The notes under the pieces were generated by a model. The model was not told where the DNA came from. It saw only the letters and a program-made list of their open reading frames with translations, and did no database searches. A stretch of 64,000 nt of DNA, taken from NCBI GenBank assembly GCA_028571685.1, contig CM053154.1:188501-252500 (forward strand), in the 5' to 3' direction. The stretch comes from Heterohyrax brucei. Taxonomy: Eukaryota; Chordata; Mammalia; Hyracoidea; Procaviidae. A program made the position numbers and the translations under genes. Numbering within the stretch: the stretch's first letter is position 1; the number at the start of each line of letters is the position of its first letter. This document shows positions 44,994 through 57,590 of this stretch, one piece after another.

Positions 44994-45527
44994 TGCTATT
45001 ATGGACTGTGTTCCCAAAAAAATAGGTGTTAGTCTGGTTAGGCCATGATTCCCAGTATTGTGTGGTTGTCCTCCATACTGTGATTTTCCCATGTGTTATA
45101 CATCATAATCTCTGCTTGTGGTTACAGAGGGTTCAGATGGGATGTCACACCCTCGCTCAGGTCAAATCTCTGAGCTGATGCAAAGAGAGTCCCCTGGAGT
45201 GTGGCCCGTACTGCCTTTTGTCTTACAAGAGATCAAAGGAAAAGGAAACAAGCAGCGAGCTGGGGAACCTCGTGCCCCCAAGAATGAAGCACCAGGAGCA
45301 GGAGTAAAGCACGTCCTTTGGACCCAGAGTTCCCGTGTGGAGAAGCTCCTGGTCTGTGGGAGGACTGATGACAAGGACCTCCTTCCAGAGCTGACAAAGA
45401 CAGAAGTCCACTGTATCTAACACCCTGAATCCAGACTTCTAGCCTGCTGGACTGCGAGAGAGTAAACTTCTGTTTGTGAGAGCCACCCACTTGTGGTATT
45501 TCTGTTACAACAGCTCTATTTAAGACA
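44994..45527 (+). mobile_element. MaLR/MLT1-like solo LTR
   Basis: Parallels 40338-40864 throughout: 'tgctattatggactgtgtt', 'gtggttgtcctccatactg', 'ctggagtgtggcccgtac', 'ccttccagagctgacaaag', 'ccagacttctagcctgctgg', 'acttgtggtatttctg'. End near 'tttaagaca'. No target duplication is visible. Confidence 0.75.
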
Positions 45528-45534
45528 CGTGCCT

Positions 45535-45880
45535 ATGACCCAAAGACATGTGGCCCATTTCCCTCAAAAGATCTCACAGGTATGATCAGAGCAGCATTGT
45601 TGCCAGCAGCCCCAAACTGGAGGCAACCAGACACCTATCGACAGTACACAGGATGAACCAGGGCTGGTTTACCCAGTGGAACACAATCAGTGGTGAGAGC
45701 TTGTGAGCTGCAGGGCCTTATGGTGGAACCTCACGGGCAGGCTGAGTGAAAACGCTGGACACGGAAGAGCACATCCGCGTGAAGCCCCTCGTACACTAGC
45801 CACAGGACACTCAGTGTGGTCAGAGACTGTCAGAAGTGGATTTGTTAAGCCACAGGAATGGTGGACGGTGGCGGGGGGTT
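45535..45880 (+). mobile_element. Old L1 3' end fragment
   Basis: 'gcagcattgttgccagcagc', 'aaactggaggcaaccagac' and 'gtttacccagtggaacac' follow the L1 3'-end order. Strongly diverged. Confidence 0.55.
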
Positions 45881-48310
45881 GGGGGGACACAGCAAGTCAA
45901 AGAAAACCAGCCCCTATCTTGAAGCAGCCGTTTTACAGAGTTTCTACAGGACAGGCGACAGAAGACCCAAAGGAAAGCAAAGGGGTGGAGGAGGTGGAAA
46001 GGGAAACGTGTTACTTTGCTGCAGGTTCACTCACATCCTGTGTAACCAACAACAGACACGTGATTTGAGCTGTCGCAGCTTGTTGTCTCTACTGGCCACG
46101 CTTTACAGCTGTCACGGTACCTAAAGCAGGTCTCACAAGCTGAGGTTAACACAGCCTCTAGGGGCAGGGCGACATTTCAGAATAGCAAAGACAGGCTCTG
46201 AATGAGAACAGGCTTCCACCCACATAAGGGCGTATGGCTCTCATACTAAAGGCTGGGAAACATGGAAGAATCCACTATCACCTTCAGGTCTGAGGGTGTG
46301 CACGGTTCCATTCATCAGAGTGGAGTCCCTCAAACTGGAAGCTTAGTGCTGACCCCATGCTTCCTCTCGAAGATGATTCTGTTTTCAGCGCCAGTCTCCC
46401 CGTGGTGCTGGGTCCCTGAGCCAGCCCAGCAGCAAATGCACCAGATACTGCAGGCTGCAGGGTCCTGGCAAGTTCCACTCTGGTGTGGAAGGCTTCACAT
46501 CCAGTGACTGTCAGTAAGATTTTTGCTCATCTTCAAGACTTAGTTGACTACAACTTCCTGAAGCCGTCGGCTCACCTGTAAGTTTTTGTCTGTGAGCCAC
46601 GTAGCGTCCATCTGGAACCTTTAGGGTCACAGGCCAGATATAGACATGGGTCACCCTCACTTCAGGAACTGCAAAGCAATCCCTAGGATGTTCCCTGGGG
46701 CCCATGGTCTGGACAGACGTCACCCCTCCCACATAGTGCCATCTCTGCAGAGGAAGTCAAGCCACCCAAATCCCTCTTTAGCCTGCTAGAGGGACCACAT
46801 CTTGCCCCTACCAATGGGGCTACAGAGGGAGGCTCCTGGTCCTTATCACTGGATAAGTCAGCTTCCCACACCCTGTGCCCCCGTGACTATGTGAGGCCAC
46901 ACCAGTGAAGGCAGCAGGGCTCTGGGTCATCCTGTGGATGGGCAGGGCTGAATCCCACCCAGAATGCCCACTGGACACTGAGTGTACTGGGCACTGAGAC
47001 CTGCAACACACCTGCAATGAGTTACTCCCCCCTGTACCCTCATGAAGAGGGGGCACACCCTATATACTCTCAGGGAACGTGACATGCCAAAGAGGTAGGC
47101 TCCATGTTAACTGATCTACTGACGCAGTCTCACCAACACAGGACAAAGGAGAGCAAACACAAGCACAAGCAGGAACACTGATAAGATTTCATACGAATTC
47201 TGTTTTAAAAATATACAAGTTAACCAGGAATAGAGGTGTGTGTCCTGAACGTGACTGTGGGTTCCCAAATGAAGTCTTCCTGAGCCTCACAGTGAGGTGC
47301 AGTGACCTCCCCACTGAGGGCAGACACAGACCAGGACAGACAACCACTAGGAACAAGGCAGGCTTGTCTGCAAAGTCACATCCTAGCACACCCACAGCCA
47401 GCTGGACAAGGACGGTGCCTGCTCAGGGCTGGACCACAGCAAGGACAGAGCAGGGCTGAGGTCTGTGCTCCAGATGGAGGAGACTGGGGGGACGGAGGAG
47501 GGTCCAGGGAAGGGGAGCTTCTGGAGAAGAAGCAGTGCAGGAAGGATTTCAGAGAAGACGTCATGGAAAGGGGCCACACAGGGAGAGTGATAAAGACAGG
47601 GAGCTGGTGGACCACTCGGCCCTAAGGGGCAGCTGCCTGCCAAACCCTAGAGTCCTGGTCTCTGATAGATCCATTATCATCACAGGAAAAGGATCTGCAG
47701 AGAAGTCTGTGAGTCCACGGAGGAGGGGACACAGACGGGGGCTGGAGGGCTCCACCCATCCACGTGACCCTGGCTTGTCACTGAGCCTCTCAGACTTCTG
47801 ATGCGTCTACATCAAAGTCTGAGAACCATCCCACTGATGCTTTGAAGAGTCAGTGCAATATCCCCTGCCCTAGTGTCTGTGGGGACTGAAGCTCCCTCTA
47901 GTTACCAACCTCCTCAGGTCAGGAGACATACACTGGTGATTAGGTGCTGGTGGACCACACTGCTACAGTCATAGTAGTTACACAAGACCACAGTGGTCGG
48001 AGATAGCCATGCAGGCTTAGAAACAAATGTTTCTGCCCTCAGAGCCTAGCTCCTCCCTATGAGGCAGCTGGCTCTGTGGGACATGGCACAGAAAACAAGC
48101 CACCTGACTCCCTGGCCATCTCGGGTTCCCAGTCTGGAAGAGGACAGTGACAAACAAGACAAGGAAGTACTTGGGCACCAAGTCCACTGAGAGCACTGAG
48201 GGCCCCTCAGGGACCAGCTAGGAGCCCCACTGGATGCCAGGTAGAGCTGTCCCAGTAGAAGGAGAGGAGACAGGCAGTCTGCAGACTGTTTCATCTACTA
48301 ATTCATGAAA
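45881..48310. other. Single-copy-looking DNA, no gene supported
   Basis: Several 60-120 codon open frames on both strands, none with a recognisable domain. No recognised repeat apart from a weak MIR-like stretch near 47764-47820. Confidence 0.4.
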
Positions 48311-48450
48311 ATAACGACAAAGAACAGCTCAGAGGCGTTAACTCATTTAATACTCACGTGGGCTGGGTCAGATTGCAAGCTCATGATCCCCCCTCACAGA
48401 GGAAGAAAGAGAAGTACAGAGTGGACAGTTGGCATGGATTAGATCCCGAC
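48311..48450 (-). mobile_element. MIR fragment, antisense
   Basis: 'gttaactcatttaatactcac' region and 'ctcacagaggaagaaagag' match the reversed MIR 3' half. Confidence 0.55.
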
Positions 48451-48987
48451 AGACCCCTTCCTTCCTGCTCCTAGAGCAGGCAGTGACCTGGCGTGTCAGG
48501 CTGGGCCTGTCTTGAGGCTGTAGATGCACAAACTGCGGCACACGTTCTCCCCCACTCAGGGTTTGAATCCAGATGCACCCTCCCTCTGATGCCCTCTCAT
48601 GTCACTCCACCACCCAGAATACCAGGCCTATGGGGGACATGGCCTGTTCTCATGGACAGGGGTGTCTGCATGAACACATGCCCTATTCAGGAACCATGCC
48701 TCTCCATCTTTCTTCTGAAGTCCGTATCCAGAGTCCCAGGGCCTGAGCACACTTCGGCAAAGCCTATGGATCCCAGGCAGAAAACTACCCAAGTCCAGGG
48801 TGGGGTAACTTCTAAGGTCAACTAAGAATGCCTTTCAAGTCCCATTTCCCAGCAAGCCCCCAGAGACCAAGGGTATGGTCCTAAGGACAGCTTCCCCAGT
48901 CTACCCAGTAGGGCAGAGCCAACACTGATGCCACTGTGGGCTGAGCCTTGGTCATCTGCCCTGCACTGTCCTCCTCAGAGTGTCCTT

Positions 48988-49680
48988 CATGTCCTTTTCC
49001 ACAAGGTGTCAATGAACAGCTTGAGAACTGGAGCATACATACTGTTGACAGTGACAGCCTTGGTCAGATCCAGCAAGCTGTCCACAGAGGTCCACACATA
49101 CCGAAAGACGACGGAGATAGATCAGTGAGCATCACAGCCAGGGAGGACCAGCAGGTGGAGAAAGCCTTTTGCTGGCTGCACACCAACTGGATGTGGACAG
49201 GGGTAGCCACAACGTGCCCATAGGAGTGGAATGTGACAAAGCAGGAGCCCGCGATGACAAACAGACGACTATGAAGGTGGCTAGCTCCCCGGTCCGCACC
49301 AGAGCATGCAAACGTGCTCCAGGACACAGTGTCACAGAAAGAGTGGCTGATGATCATGTGAGCTGCAGAAGGACAGGTGGGCCAGGAGGACACAGCTGGG
49401 GAAGGGGGCAGCACCACTGTCAAAGGCAAAGGTGGCAAGGGTCGTGGGCGTGCAGACTGGTGAACAAGGTCTCCAGGAAGGACAGGTGGCCATGGAAGAA
49501 GTAGACAGGCATCTGGAGTCACCAGCAGGTGCCCACCACGGGGATGATGGCCAGGCTGCCAATCACCATGAGCAAGCACACGGCAAGGGAGAGCAGGAAG
49601 AGGCTGACTTGCAGCCCGTGTCCCAGGGAAGCCCAGAAGGATGAATGTCTCCGGGAATGAGCTATCTGGTTGCAGCCTAG
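48988..49680 (-). pseudogene. Olfactory receptor pseudogene with internal deletion
   Basis: Read on minus: N-terminus FPETFILLGFPGT at about 49620-49660, then (after frame shifts) helix 1 LQVSLFLLSLAVCLLMVIGSL, then MPVYFFHGHLSFLETLF (PMYFFL..LSFLE equivalent) at about 49470-49520. The next recognisable part is FCDTVSW at about 49330-49350, so helix 3, the DRY motif and helix 4 are missing. Then SYGHVV-like helix 5 remnants, KAFSTCWSSLAV at about 49140-49175 and a C-terminal piece LLDLTKAVTVNSMYAPVLK ending in TGA at 48988-48990. At least three frame changes and a stop within helix 2-3 kill it. The residual helix-7 segment has lost NPxIY. Confidence 0.8.
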
Positions 49681-50397
49681 GCCGGGGACACTCTGGTGGG
49701 ACACAAACACAGCTGTTAGAAGGGACCTCTGGCCCCAGTCCTGCCCTGGGATGTCAGGGATGGGAACCTGCATCCCTAACCTCTTGAGCCCCACCTTATC
49801 CTTAGCTTGTAGTCCCCTGCCCAGCCCAGGCTGCCTACTGCCCTGGAGGTGTGAGCCGTCTCATCCAGGGAAAAGCAGCGCAGAGTGTGTGGTGTGAGTG
49901 CAGACTGGTGATATCTGTCAGCTTCAAAGGCTGGGCACTTGCTAATCCTAGATCCAAGGTGCCAGGAAAGGGCTGGTTGGGTCCAGTTTTCACAACTGGG
50001 ATTTTTCACGTCCAATGCTTAAGTGTTTCCATCCAACAAATAAAAATGATTTCACTTAAAAGACGAAGAAATGGCTAAGGGGCGAGGGGGTGTGAGAGGA
50101 GCAACACTCAGTCCTGCACCTGGCCAGCTGTGAGGCAGTGTGCCTCTGGCAGACCACGCCCTGCACTGATGTCCTGAGGTGCAGGGTCCACGGCTGCTGC
50201 TCTGGGGCCCACCCACACCCCTCGGCATGCAGCAGTGGCTTGAGATGAGGGGAGCAGTGGCCCCCACTGGCTCTAGCATACTTATGATTTGATACCTGGC
50301 TCCCCATGTACCCAGGTAGTGCTGTCCCATCCCACCCAGCAGCCCAGTGAGGCAGAGAGGGGCCCGAGGTACAAATCCAGGTTGTCCAAGTAGCCAC
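49681..50397. other. Spacer between head-to-head OR pseudogenes
   Basis: Both pseudogene 5' ends point into this 0.7-kb spacer. No repeat or exon recognised. Confidence 0.4.
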
Positions 50398-50545
50398 CAT
50401 GAGCTGCAGCCAGACAGCTCATTCCTGGAGACATTCATCCTGCTGGGCTTCCCAGGGACAGGGACTGCAGGCCAGACTCTTCCTGCCCCTCCTTGCCATG
50501 TGCTTGCTCACGGTGACTGGCAGCCAGAGGTTGCCCAGGTAGTCA
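50398..50545 (+). pseudogene. Olfactory receptor pseudogene, N-terminal fragment
   Basis: ATG 50398 (gtagccaccATGagctg) opens a frame SCSQTAHSWRH that is +1 to the receptor frame LQPDSSFLETFILLGFPG. After a frame change it continues into helix 1 as LQARLFLPLLAMCLLTVTGS. It stops matching near 50545, before PMYFFL. The sequence is very like the N-terminal part of the minus-strand pseudogene at 49520-49680, so the two are inverted duplicates. Confidence 0.75.
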
Positions 50546-50610
50546 CCATGCCTTCCTGCTCTTCCTTTCTTCTCCTTCCTCATTGCCCCTTCCTCACTCT
50601 CCCCCCATGT

Positions 50611-51030
50611 TCACGTGCATGCACACACGCACAGTCACATAATCAACCCCTCACATGTGTGCCATATCCCTCCATATTCACATTCACACACACCATGCAC
50701 ATGAGTGTGCACACCATTCACACACTGCACACGTGTACACATAAACATACATGCACATGCATGTACACAATTCATGTGTGTGCCTACACCACATATGTTC
50801 ACAAATGTGCACACATTGCACACATATGTATACATACATGTGCACGTGACAGATGTATACATGCATGTGCACAATGTACACACCACACATTTTCACATAT
50901 GTACCCACATGGCACCTGGGCGTGTGTGCCATTCATGTGTCACACACGTGCATATGCATGCACATATGCACACACAATTCATGCACATGTATGCACACAA
51001 TATGGACCCACGTACAAACACACACACGAT
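50611..51030. repeat. CA-rich degenerate tract
   Basis: About 420 bases of 'cacacatgcac', 'tgtgcacac' and 'tacatgcac' words. Six-frame open reading through it is low complexity. Confidence 0.9.
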
Positions 51031-54000
51031 GCCCTGGACAAGCTCCTACTTCCTGGAGGACCTTGTTCACAGTGATAGAACCGGTGGCATCTTCCACCTA
51101 TGAAGATGGGGATCCCTTGGCCAGGCCCCCACCAGACTCACGATCTAGTTGTCCGTCTGAGCCCAGGATCTAGTTATTTGCCAGACAGCCCCAATCTCCT
51201 GAGTGGCAGGTACCCTCTCATCACAATCACAGACTGTGGCTCTGACCCAGAGCCCCAGCCATCTGACACACTGGCCCCTTGGAACCACTCTGGATGTGAG
51301 GCCACCAGACACTGCAGACAGCTCTGAGTGGGCGTTCAGACCAAAAGCAAACCTCTGAAGGAAGCAGCTGCAACAACCATCCCCCATCAGCAGAACAAGC
51401 AGACAGAGTCTTGGCAGGGGGTCTTCTGGAAACTCCACAATGACTTCTGAGGGGTAGGGGTACAGGGTCCTAAACATCCCAGGTGGACACAGACCCTGCA
51501 AGGGATGACATGGTGCCTTCACCCCTCACAGGTAATCCTTGTCACCTGACCAGCCATGCAGCAGGCTTGGGTGCAGCATTCCTGAACTGCTGGGGATTCC
51601 GTACCGGCACAAGCAATGATGGGCCTGACTCAGGGGAGTGGGATTATTCTGTGGCTCAGCACACACTGGTTGTTCAAAAAAAAAGATTCCCTGTTGAAAT
51701 TACTGCTGCAAAGCTGAGAAGAAAAGAAATCTGAGCAGTACCTGGTCTGTCTGGTACTCTGACAGTCCTACTGCCAGAACTTTTACCTACAAAGATGGGG
51801 CAAGCTGGCTGTATGTTCCACAAAACTGCCCCCTGACATCTGCCCCAGGACTGTCTGCCCAGCACCCTGACCCTGTGAGTCTAGACACTCAGGTGGGAGA
51901 GTCAGGACCCTTCCAGGTGAGGAAAACCAGGTCCTGCTGACTCCTCCAGGCCCTGGGAGCTCAGAGCCGTGACTACCTCATCTTGGGAGGATGCCTGAGA
52001 CCCAGGAAGAGAAGACGATGGCGAGGTCAGGCACTGCTGCCCCTGCCGCACTCTAGAGACTAAAGGGAGCTCCAGGCATCAGTGAGCCCAGCAACGGTGG
52101 GCCTCCACAGAGGAGCCTCCTCTCATCCAGCGAGTCAGCTCACGGCCAGGAGGCTGCAACAGGGGATCCCTCACCAAGGGCCTGACCAGCTCTGGGCTCC
52201 AACTTCCCGAGGCGGGGTCATACCCATGCATCACAGAGGGGGCCACTGCTCATGCCCCAAGGGAGCTGGTCAGCTGGTTCTCCTGCTGGCTGAGCCCCTT
52301 ACTTCCACTGCTGTCCTCCCACTGGTGATGGTCAAGAAAAGCCCAGAGGTCACGGCTACTTTCAACACCTAGGAGCAGCCATAGCTATCCCTTGGCTACA
52401 GAAAGGCCATGGCTGAGCCAGGAGTGGCTTGGCTGGCAGAGGGCACCCTGGCTACCCTGCAGGTCATTGGACAACAGCCAGCCCGCAGCCCATGAAGAGG
52501 TTCTGCCCAAGAATCTGCACAGGCAAGTGCCGACCCTGGATCAGGAAGGCCACGCTGCCGCTGAGGACCAAAGGAAACAGGCCCACAGCTCCTCTGCTGA
52601 GACTGCTCCATGACTACATCCTCATCTGCTCCACAGCCTTCCAGGGAACATCTGGCCAGAGAGCACTGCCTTCACCAGACCTGACAACTGTCGGCCAACA
52701 AGCAGGCCAGGCACCCAGACCCGAGTTTCCAGCTCCAGCTCTCTGCCCAGGCAGCAAATGAGTCTAATAGAGTGAGGAAATTACCTGTCCTCGTTCTTGG
52801 ACAAGAAAACACCGGGGTGACCATGAAGCCCTGTTCTGTCTACCCACTGGGGAGAGGGGGTGCACCCTGTGCCTGACAGAGAACCCTCTGGGCATTGGGC
52901 TTACGTCTCCCATCCAGGATGACCTCTCCCAGGCTCAGTCTCCCAAGACCCTCTTGCCAATAATGCCATTGGCAAGAGCTGGACCTCGAGGGCTGAGACA
53001 AACCCCACAGGTGGTCCCAGGGCTGCTCCCAACTTGCCCTGAGTGGGGCCTCCTCCCTGCAGGCTGTGTCTGGTAGCCACATCTCACCTACAACTCACAC
53101 CATGCTGTCCCCTCTCCAGGCCGCACCCTCCACCAGGTACCCACATGCTCCGAGAGACCCAGCGAACAGGACAGCATCGGCTGTGTGCACCACAAGGGTG
53201 GCTTGATTGCACACTGATGTGAACACACACTGTGGATGCTCAGCTGTGGGGTATGCAGCTGTGGATGTGAACTTGCAGAATGTTCATCTGTAAACACACC
53301 GTTGTGGAGTGTGTGCCTACACTAAGCACTCACGGGTATGCGAGCCAGCTTTGGGTCCCTGGACATGAATGGAACGGGGCCCCCGCCAGCCAGGGCATCA
53401 GTAGCTTGGGGTGAGGGTGCTGGGAGGAGCAGCAGGGAGGCCCCCATGAGCGCTTCCAAGATGAGCTGTGAGTCAGAGTTCCAAGTGGAGGTGTTTTACT
53501 GACAGCCGCTGCAGGAGCTGTCACTGGCCCTATGGTCCTCCCTGTGCCCCTACCCAAGGCTCTCAGGAAGTCACTTTGGACTGGAGGGACAGTAGCTATT
53601 GGCCAACATCTCTCCAGAGAAGATCCTTCAGACTACCCACACGGCTCCTGCTTAATCCTTCTGAGGCCCCAGGCCGGGTGAAAGCCTGACCATGGGGTCT
53701 GAGTTCCCATCATCCCCACGTCTCAGCTGGAATGAAATCAGGAGAAGCCCCACTTGCACACTGTTATGCATGCTTTCCTTCTGTGTCTTCTTCTCCAGCT
53801 TTGCCTATTGTCATAGATGACAAGAAATCTCTCCTGTTCATGGAATATTCAGCCTTCTGCACACACAGTCCCACTGGATTCCCAGGGCAACTGACAGAGC
53901 CTGCTATCCCCACTGTACGAACAAAGAGTGGCTTCAGAAGGGAGTAGTGGCCGCCCAGGGCTGGGAGTGCTGTAGAAGGGACTCAGGCCTGCACATCCTA

Positions 54001-54133
54001 ACATCTGACTAACGGTTTCTCCCAGGAGAGAGGCCAGCTAGGACAGAGACAAAGAGGAAGTCATAACACAAAAGAAGTGGTACTACAACATAGGTGGCAC
54101 CCAACTGATTTAATATGACTGTAAAATGTTTTG
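51031..54133. other. No gene supported
   Basis: GC-rich, no recognised repeat family. A few bases near 51035-51070 ('tcctacttcctggagg') resemble the OR helix-2 region by chance or as a trace of the pseudogene. Other open frames are short. Confidence 0.4.
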
Positions 54134-54292
54134 GAAACCCTGGTGGCGTAGTGGGTGAAGTGCTATGTCTGTTAACCGAAAGGTTGGCAGTTCAAATCCA
54201 CCAGGCACTCCTTGGAAACTCTGTGGGGCAGTTCTGCTGTAACCTATAGGGTCGCTATGGGTCAGACCCGATCAGTGGCAATCTGTAGGTAA
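54134..54292 (+). mobile_element. AfroSINE, best preserved copy
   Basis: 'ggaaaccctggtggcgtagt', 'gttaaccgaaaggttggcag', 'ttcaaatccaccaggcactc', 'cttggaaactctgtggggca', 'gttctgctgtaacctatagg', 'gtcgctatgggtcag'. All tRNA-derived and tail parts are present. Confidence 0.95.
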
Positions 54293-54489
54293 ACTTTCTG
54301 TTTTAAGAGGCGTAAGGAAGTGCACAGGAAGAAAACCTAGGCTATCTTCTTTTGAACACAGATGTGACAAGTCTAAAAAGCAAACATCAGCAGGCTGAGT
54401 CCAACAGTGCTCTGAACAAGCGCACTGTGAGTCTGGCTGGGGGGATCTGGGAGTGACAGCCGTAGGGGAGCCAGGTTTCTCCCTGGGGG

Positions 54490-54625
54490 GGATGAAGCAT
54501 TTTGCAAATAGATGGTGGCAATGACTGCACACCGTGGTGAGGGTGAGTAATGTCACAAATTGGTACTGAAAAATGGCTGAAATGGCCAATTTTATGTTGT
54601 ATGTATTTTCCCACAGTGAGATAAA
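54490..54625 (+). mobile_element. L1 3' end fragment
   Basis: 'gatggtggcaatgactgcac', 'aaaaatggctgaaatggcc', 'aattttatgttgtatgtat' and 'cccacagtgagataaaatg' correspond to old L1 3' UTR ends. Confidence 0.7.
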
Positions 54626-55539
54626 ATGAGCCAAGAAGGAAAATGTGCATGATGGTCAATGAAGCCTCAGGGCGGTTCTACTTTGGAAAACATGTCAATG
54701 TCACTTCACCGGTGACCAGTGGAAAAGAACATGATTTCCCAAAAAGTAAAGACAAAACGCTTGATTTCAGTTAACACTTCTTTGAGGAAAAAATGCCAAG
54801 AAAACTAGATCCAATGTGAACTTTTTAACTTCACAAAAGCTATTTTTCATGAAACTTGTGTACACATTGTACTTAACAGAGAACCTTGAAATTATTTCTT
54901 TTAAAAATATGAATGAGACAAGAGTGTAGGCTCTGACCACTTCTGCTTCACGTCGTCTTGGTGGAAGTCCTAACCACCACAACAGAAAGAGGTGTCGAAG
55001 ATGAGTCAGGCTCCACAGGTTGGTGGCCCCAGTATGCATTGCTGACCACAGAGTGCGAGTTATTCTCACCTGACCACTCAGAGCTCAGGAGGCAAGGGAC
55101 ACATGACAGGCAGATCCAACGACCTATGACAAAGTGTGCTCTGCAGAGACCCTGGGGAGCTCTCGTTCACCAAAAAGAGGAACGCCAAGAGTTACGTGAC
55201 CTTTTCCATGTTTCCTGCTTGGAATGCGTACTTGGTGCTGGGGTGGCTGCTGCCGTCTAAGACTGCAGGACCCTGAGCAAGCAGGCCGATTGGGGTGGAG
55301 TGAAAGAAGACGCACTACCCTGCGTCTCTGATGCTGTGGCAAGGCTGCCCATTTCCTTTGACCCTGCGCTGCCACCTTCCTGATCCCTTGTCCCTCATTG
55401 TTTAAGAAATGATTATCTAGATACACTGACATTTGCAGCCAAATGTGTATCTCAGACTTGATCACACATGGTAATATGTCTCTGCCAGAACAAGAAATAA
55501 CTAGAAAATATAATGTGAAATGAAATACCATTCACATTA
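54626..55539. other. No gene or clear repeat
   Basis: No landmark recognised; short frames only. Confidence 0.35.
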
Positions 55540-55716
55540 GCAACTAACATTATAATTATTCTTCCACAATGCAAAATATCCCTACTGAAGAAACTGATTG
55601 TTCCACCCAAGTTAATCCATCAATTCAATAAAATTCCAATAAAAATCTCCGCAGAATATTTAAAGAAACTCAACAGTTTCTTAAATCTATACAGACAAGT
55701 AAAAGTCTAAAACAGA
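55540..55716 (+). mobile_element. Old L1 ORF2 fragment
   Basis: 'ccatcaattcaataaaattc' and 'caataaaaatctccgcag' follow L1 ORF2 order. It stops where the inverted repeat begins. Confidence 0.6.
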
Positions 55717-55938
55717 TTGATTTTTGAGACCACTTTCAAAAAATTGTCTGTCCTTACCTCCTTAAATGTGGTGTCTACGTCATTCTTTCTCTCCTCTGGC
55801 TGCACTGGCTTCCTTTTCAGTAGACTTGCATGATTTATATTTTTCATTTGTGGCGGTTATTAATCTATTGCCTCTTACCTTGTAACCGCCTGGCCACAGC
55901 CAGCTTTGTGATACTCGAGCTGGGACTCTGCAAACCAC
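55717..55938. repeat. Left arm of a near-perfect inverted repeat
   Basis: 222 bases whose reverse complement is at 56711-56927. I count about five substitutions and one indel of a few bases near the inner end (gtgatactcgagctggg versus acttgagctggg). See the findings. Confidence 0.9.
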
Positions 55939-56710
55939 ATTTCTGCTTTGCCAGCTGCTGTTTCTGTCGCAAAGTCACCTGTCAGTCTTGATTTTAAGCT
56001 TTTCTACCTACTGTGACTTTTCCTCAGTTCTGGAGGCTTTCAATGTTTTTGAATTGTGTTTGGCTTCCAGGAGATGTACCTAGGTATACTCACATTTTGT
56101 ATTTATTGTGTTTTGAGCTTTCAATGCTTGTAGAACTTGAAACTTGCTTCTTTCATCAGTTTTGGGAAATCATCAGCCGTCGTCTCCTTAATGATCGCCT
56201 CAGTGGCACCCTTTCTCTCCTTCTCTTTGCTTCTGGATTTTCATGTGCATTCTGCCTTCCACAGACTGTCCCATGGCATCTAGTGTGCTGTTTGGTATGC
56301 TCCGCCTTTTCCTTCATCTGGATGTTTTCTTCTGATCTTCCAGGTTACTAATTATCACTCAGGTCATGTTTAATCTGTGTTTTTCATTGTATTTTTACTT
56401 GAACAATTTCCATTTGATAATTTTTGTAGTGCTCAGTTACCCACCAGAATTCTCAGTCTTCTTTTTCATTCCTTTATACATCTTCCAGGTTCTTAGCAAA
56501 ATCAAACAAATAAAACTAAAGACCAAGCGCTTGCGCTTGTTAGTGAGATCCTTATTGTTTTATGTTGGTCTCTTTGCATGTTGCTTGCCTGGACTAGATT
56601 TTTTTCTTTCTTTCTTCTTTTTTTTCACAGTGATTACCACAGCTCCCACAATGCCTTTGTGTCCAACAGGGCGAGTCCCTTTCTTGGATCAGCTTTTTTG
56701 AAATGTGCAA
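55939..56710 (-). other. Spacer of the inverted repeat, mostly antisense L1
   Basis: 'tgagctttcaatgcttg', 'ttttcatgtgcattctgcc', 'ttttcattgtatttttac' and 'tttccatttgataatttttg' resemble antisense old L1. An open frame at 56013-56351 has no domain. Confidence 0.55.
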
Positions 56711-56927
56711 GTGGTTTGCAGAGTCCCAGCTCAAGTAAAGCTGGCTGTGGCCAGGCAGTTACAAGGTAAGAGGCAATAGATTAATAACCGCCACAAATGA
56801 AAAATATAAATCATGCAAGTCTACTGAAAAGGAAGCCAGTGCAGCCAGAGGAGAGAAAGAATGATGTAGACGCCACATTTAAGGAGGTAAGGACAGACAA
56901 TTTTTTGAAAGTGGTCTCAAAAATCAA
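56711..56927. repeat. Right arm of the inverted repeat
   Basis: Reverse complement of 55717-55938 as described there. Confidence 0.9.
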
Positions 56928-57229
56928 CCTGCAGACTCCAAAGTGATTACAAAGTCAAGGAGCAATGCACAGAAATGTACCCTGGATAATAGTGTGGGCA
57001 GCTACTCAGAAACTTCCACGTCACCTGCCGAAGGACACACCAAAGACTGGCACTGGCCTTCTCAACAGGAACAGCAGAAATGCAGTTGCAGAGCCCCAGC
57101 CCCAGCACACACAGCCAGCCGTCCCACCATGGTAAGGGCCCAGGGGACAGCAGAGGGACAACGGGCACAGAAGGGAAGTACACGCCATGCACATGCTGAC
57201 TTACAGGGAACCAGGGTAGCTGTGACGAT

Positions 57230-57590
57230 GTCGCACAAGATGGACTTGAAGACTCAAAGATTAAGGCAGAAACCACTACTGGGGACAAAGAGTGATGTTT
57301 CTTAAAGACAAAAGGTTTAGTCCACCAAGATGACACATTCCTAGATTTGTACGCACTTAATGACATGACCTCAAAACATGAGAAAGATGGCATGAGAGAG
57401 GATAGTCACATACACTTAAAACTCTCCTATGAAGCTACCTGACACAGAAAACATGTACATCCAAAGATTTATGCTAAGCATTACACTGTGAGACTGTGAT
57501 CAGGAAATGGATTGGGAATGCAGGAAAGCTGTGAAGCTAGTCAAGAGAAGATCTCACTAGGAACAGTGACGATGGTTCAGTATGAAGGCA
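57230..57590 (+). mobile_element. Old L1 ORF2 endonuclease fragment
   Basis: 'ggtttagtccaccaagatg', 'cctagatttgtacgcactta' and 'gacctcaaaacatgag' match the ORF2 endonuclease region order. Diverged, no open frame. Confidence 0.55.

Noticed and set aside
50347-51075. 242-codon open frame after the OR fragment
   Set aside because: It begins in the OR pseudogene in a shadow frame and continues as His/Thr/Cys repeats through the CA-rich tract.
51035-51075. Second OR fragment (SYFLEDL-like)
   Set aside because: Only about a dozen residues of weak similarity; cannot be told from chance.
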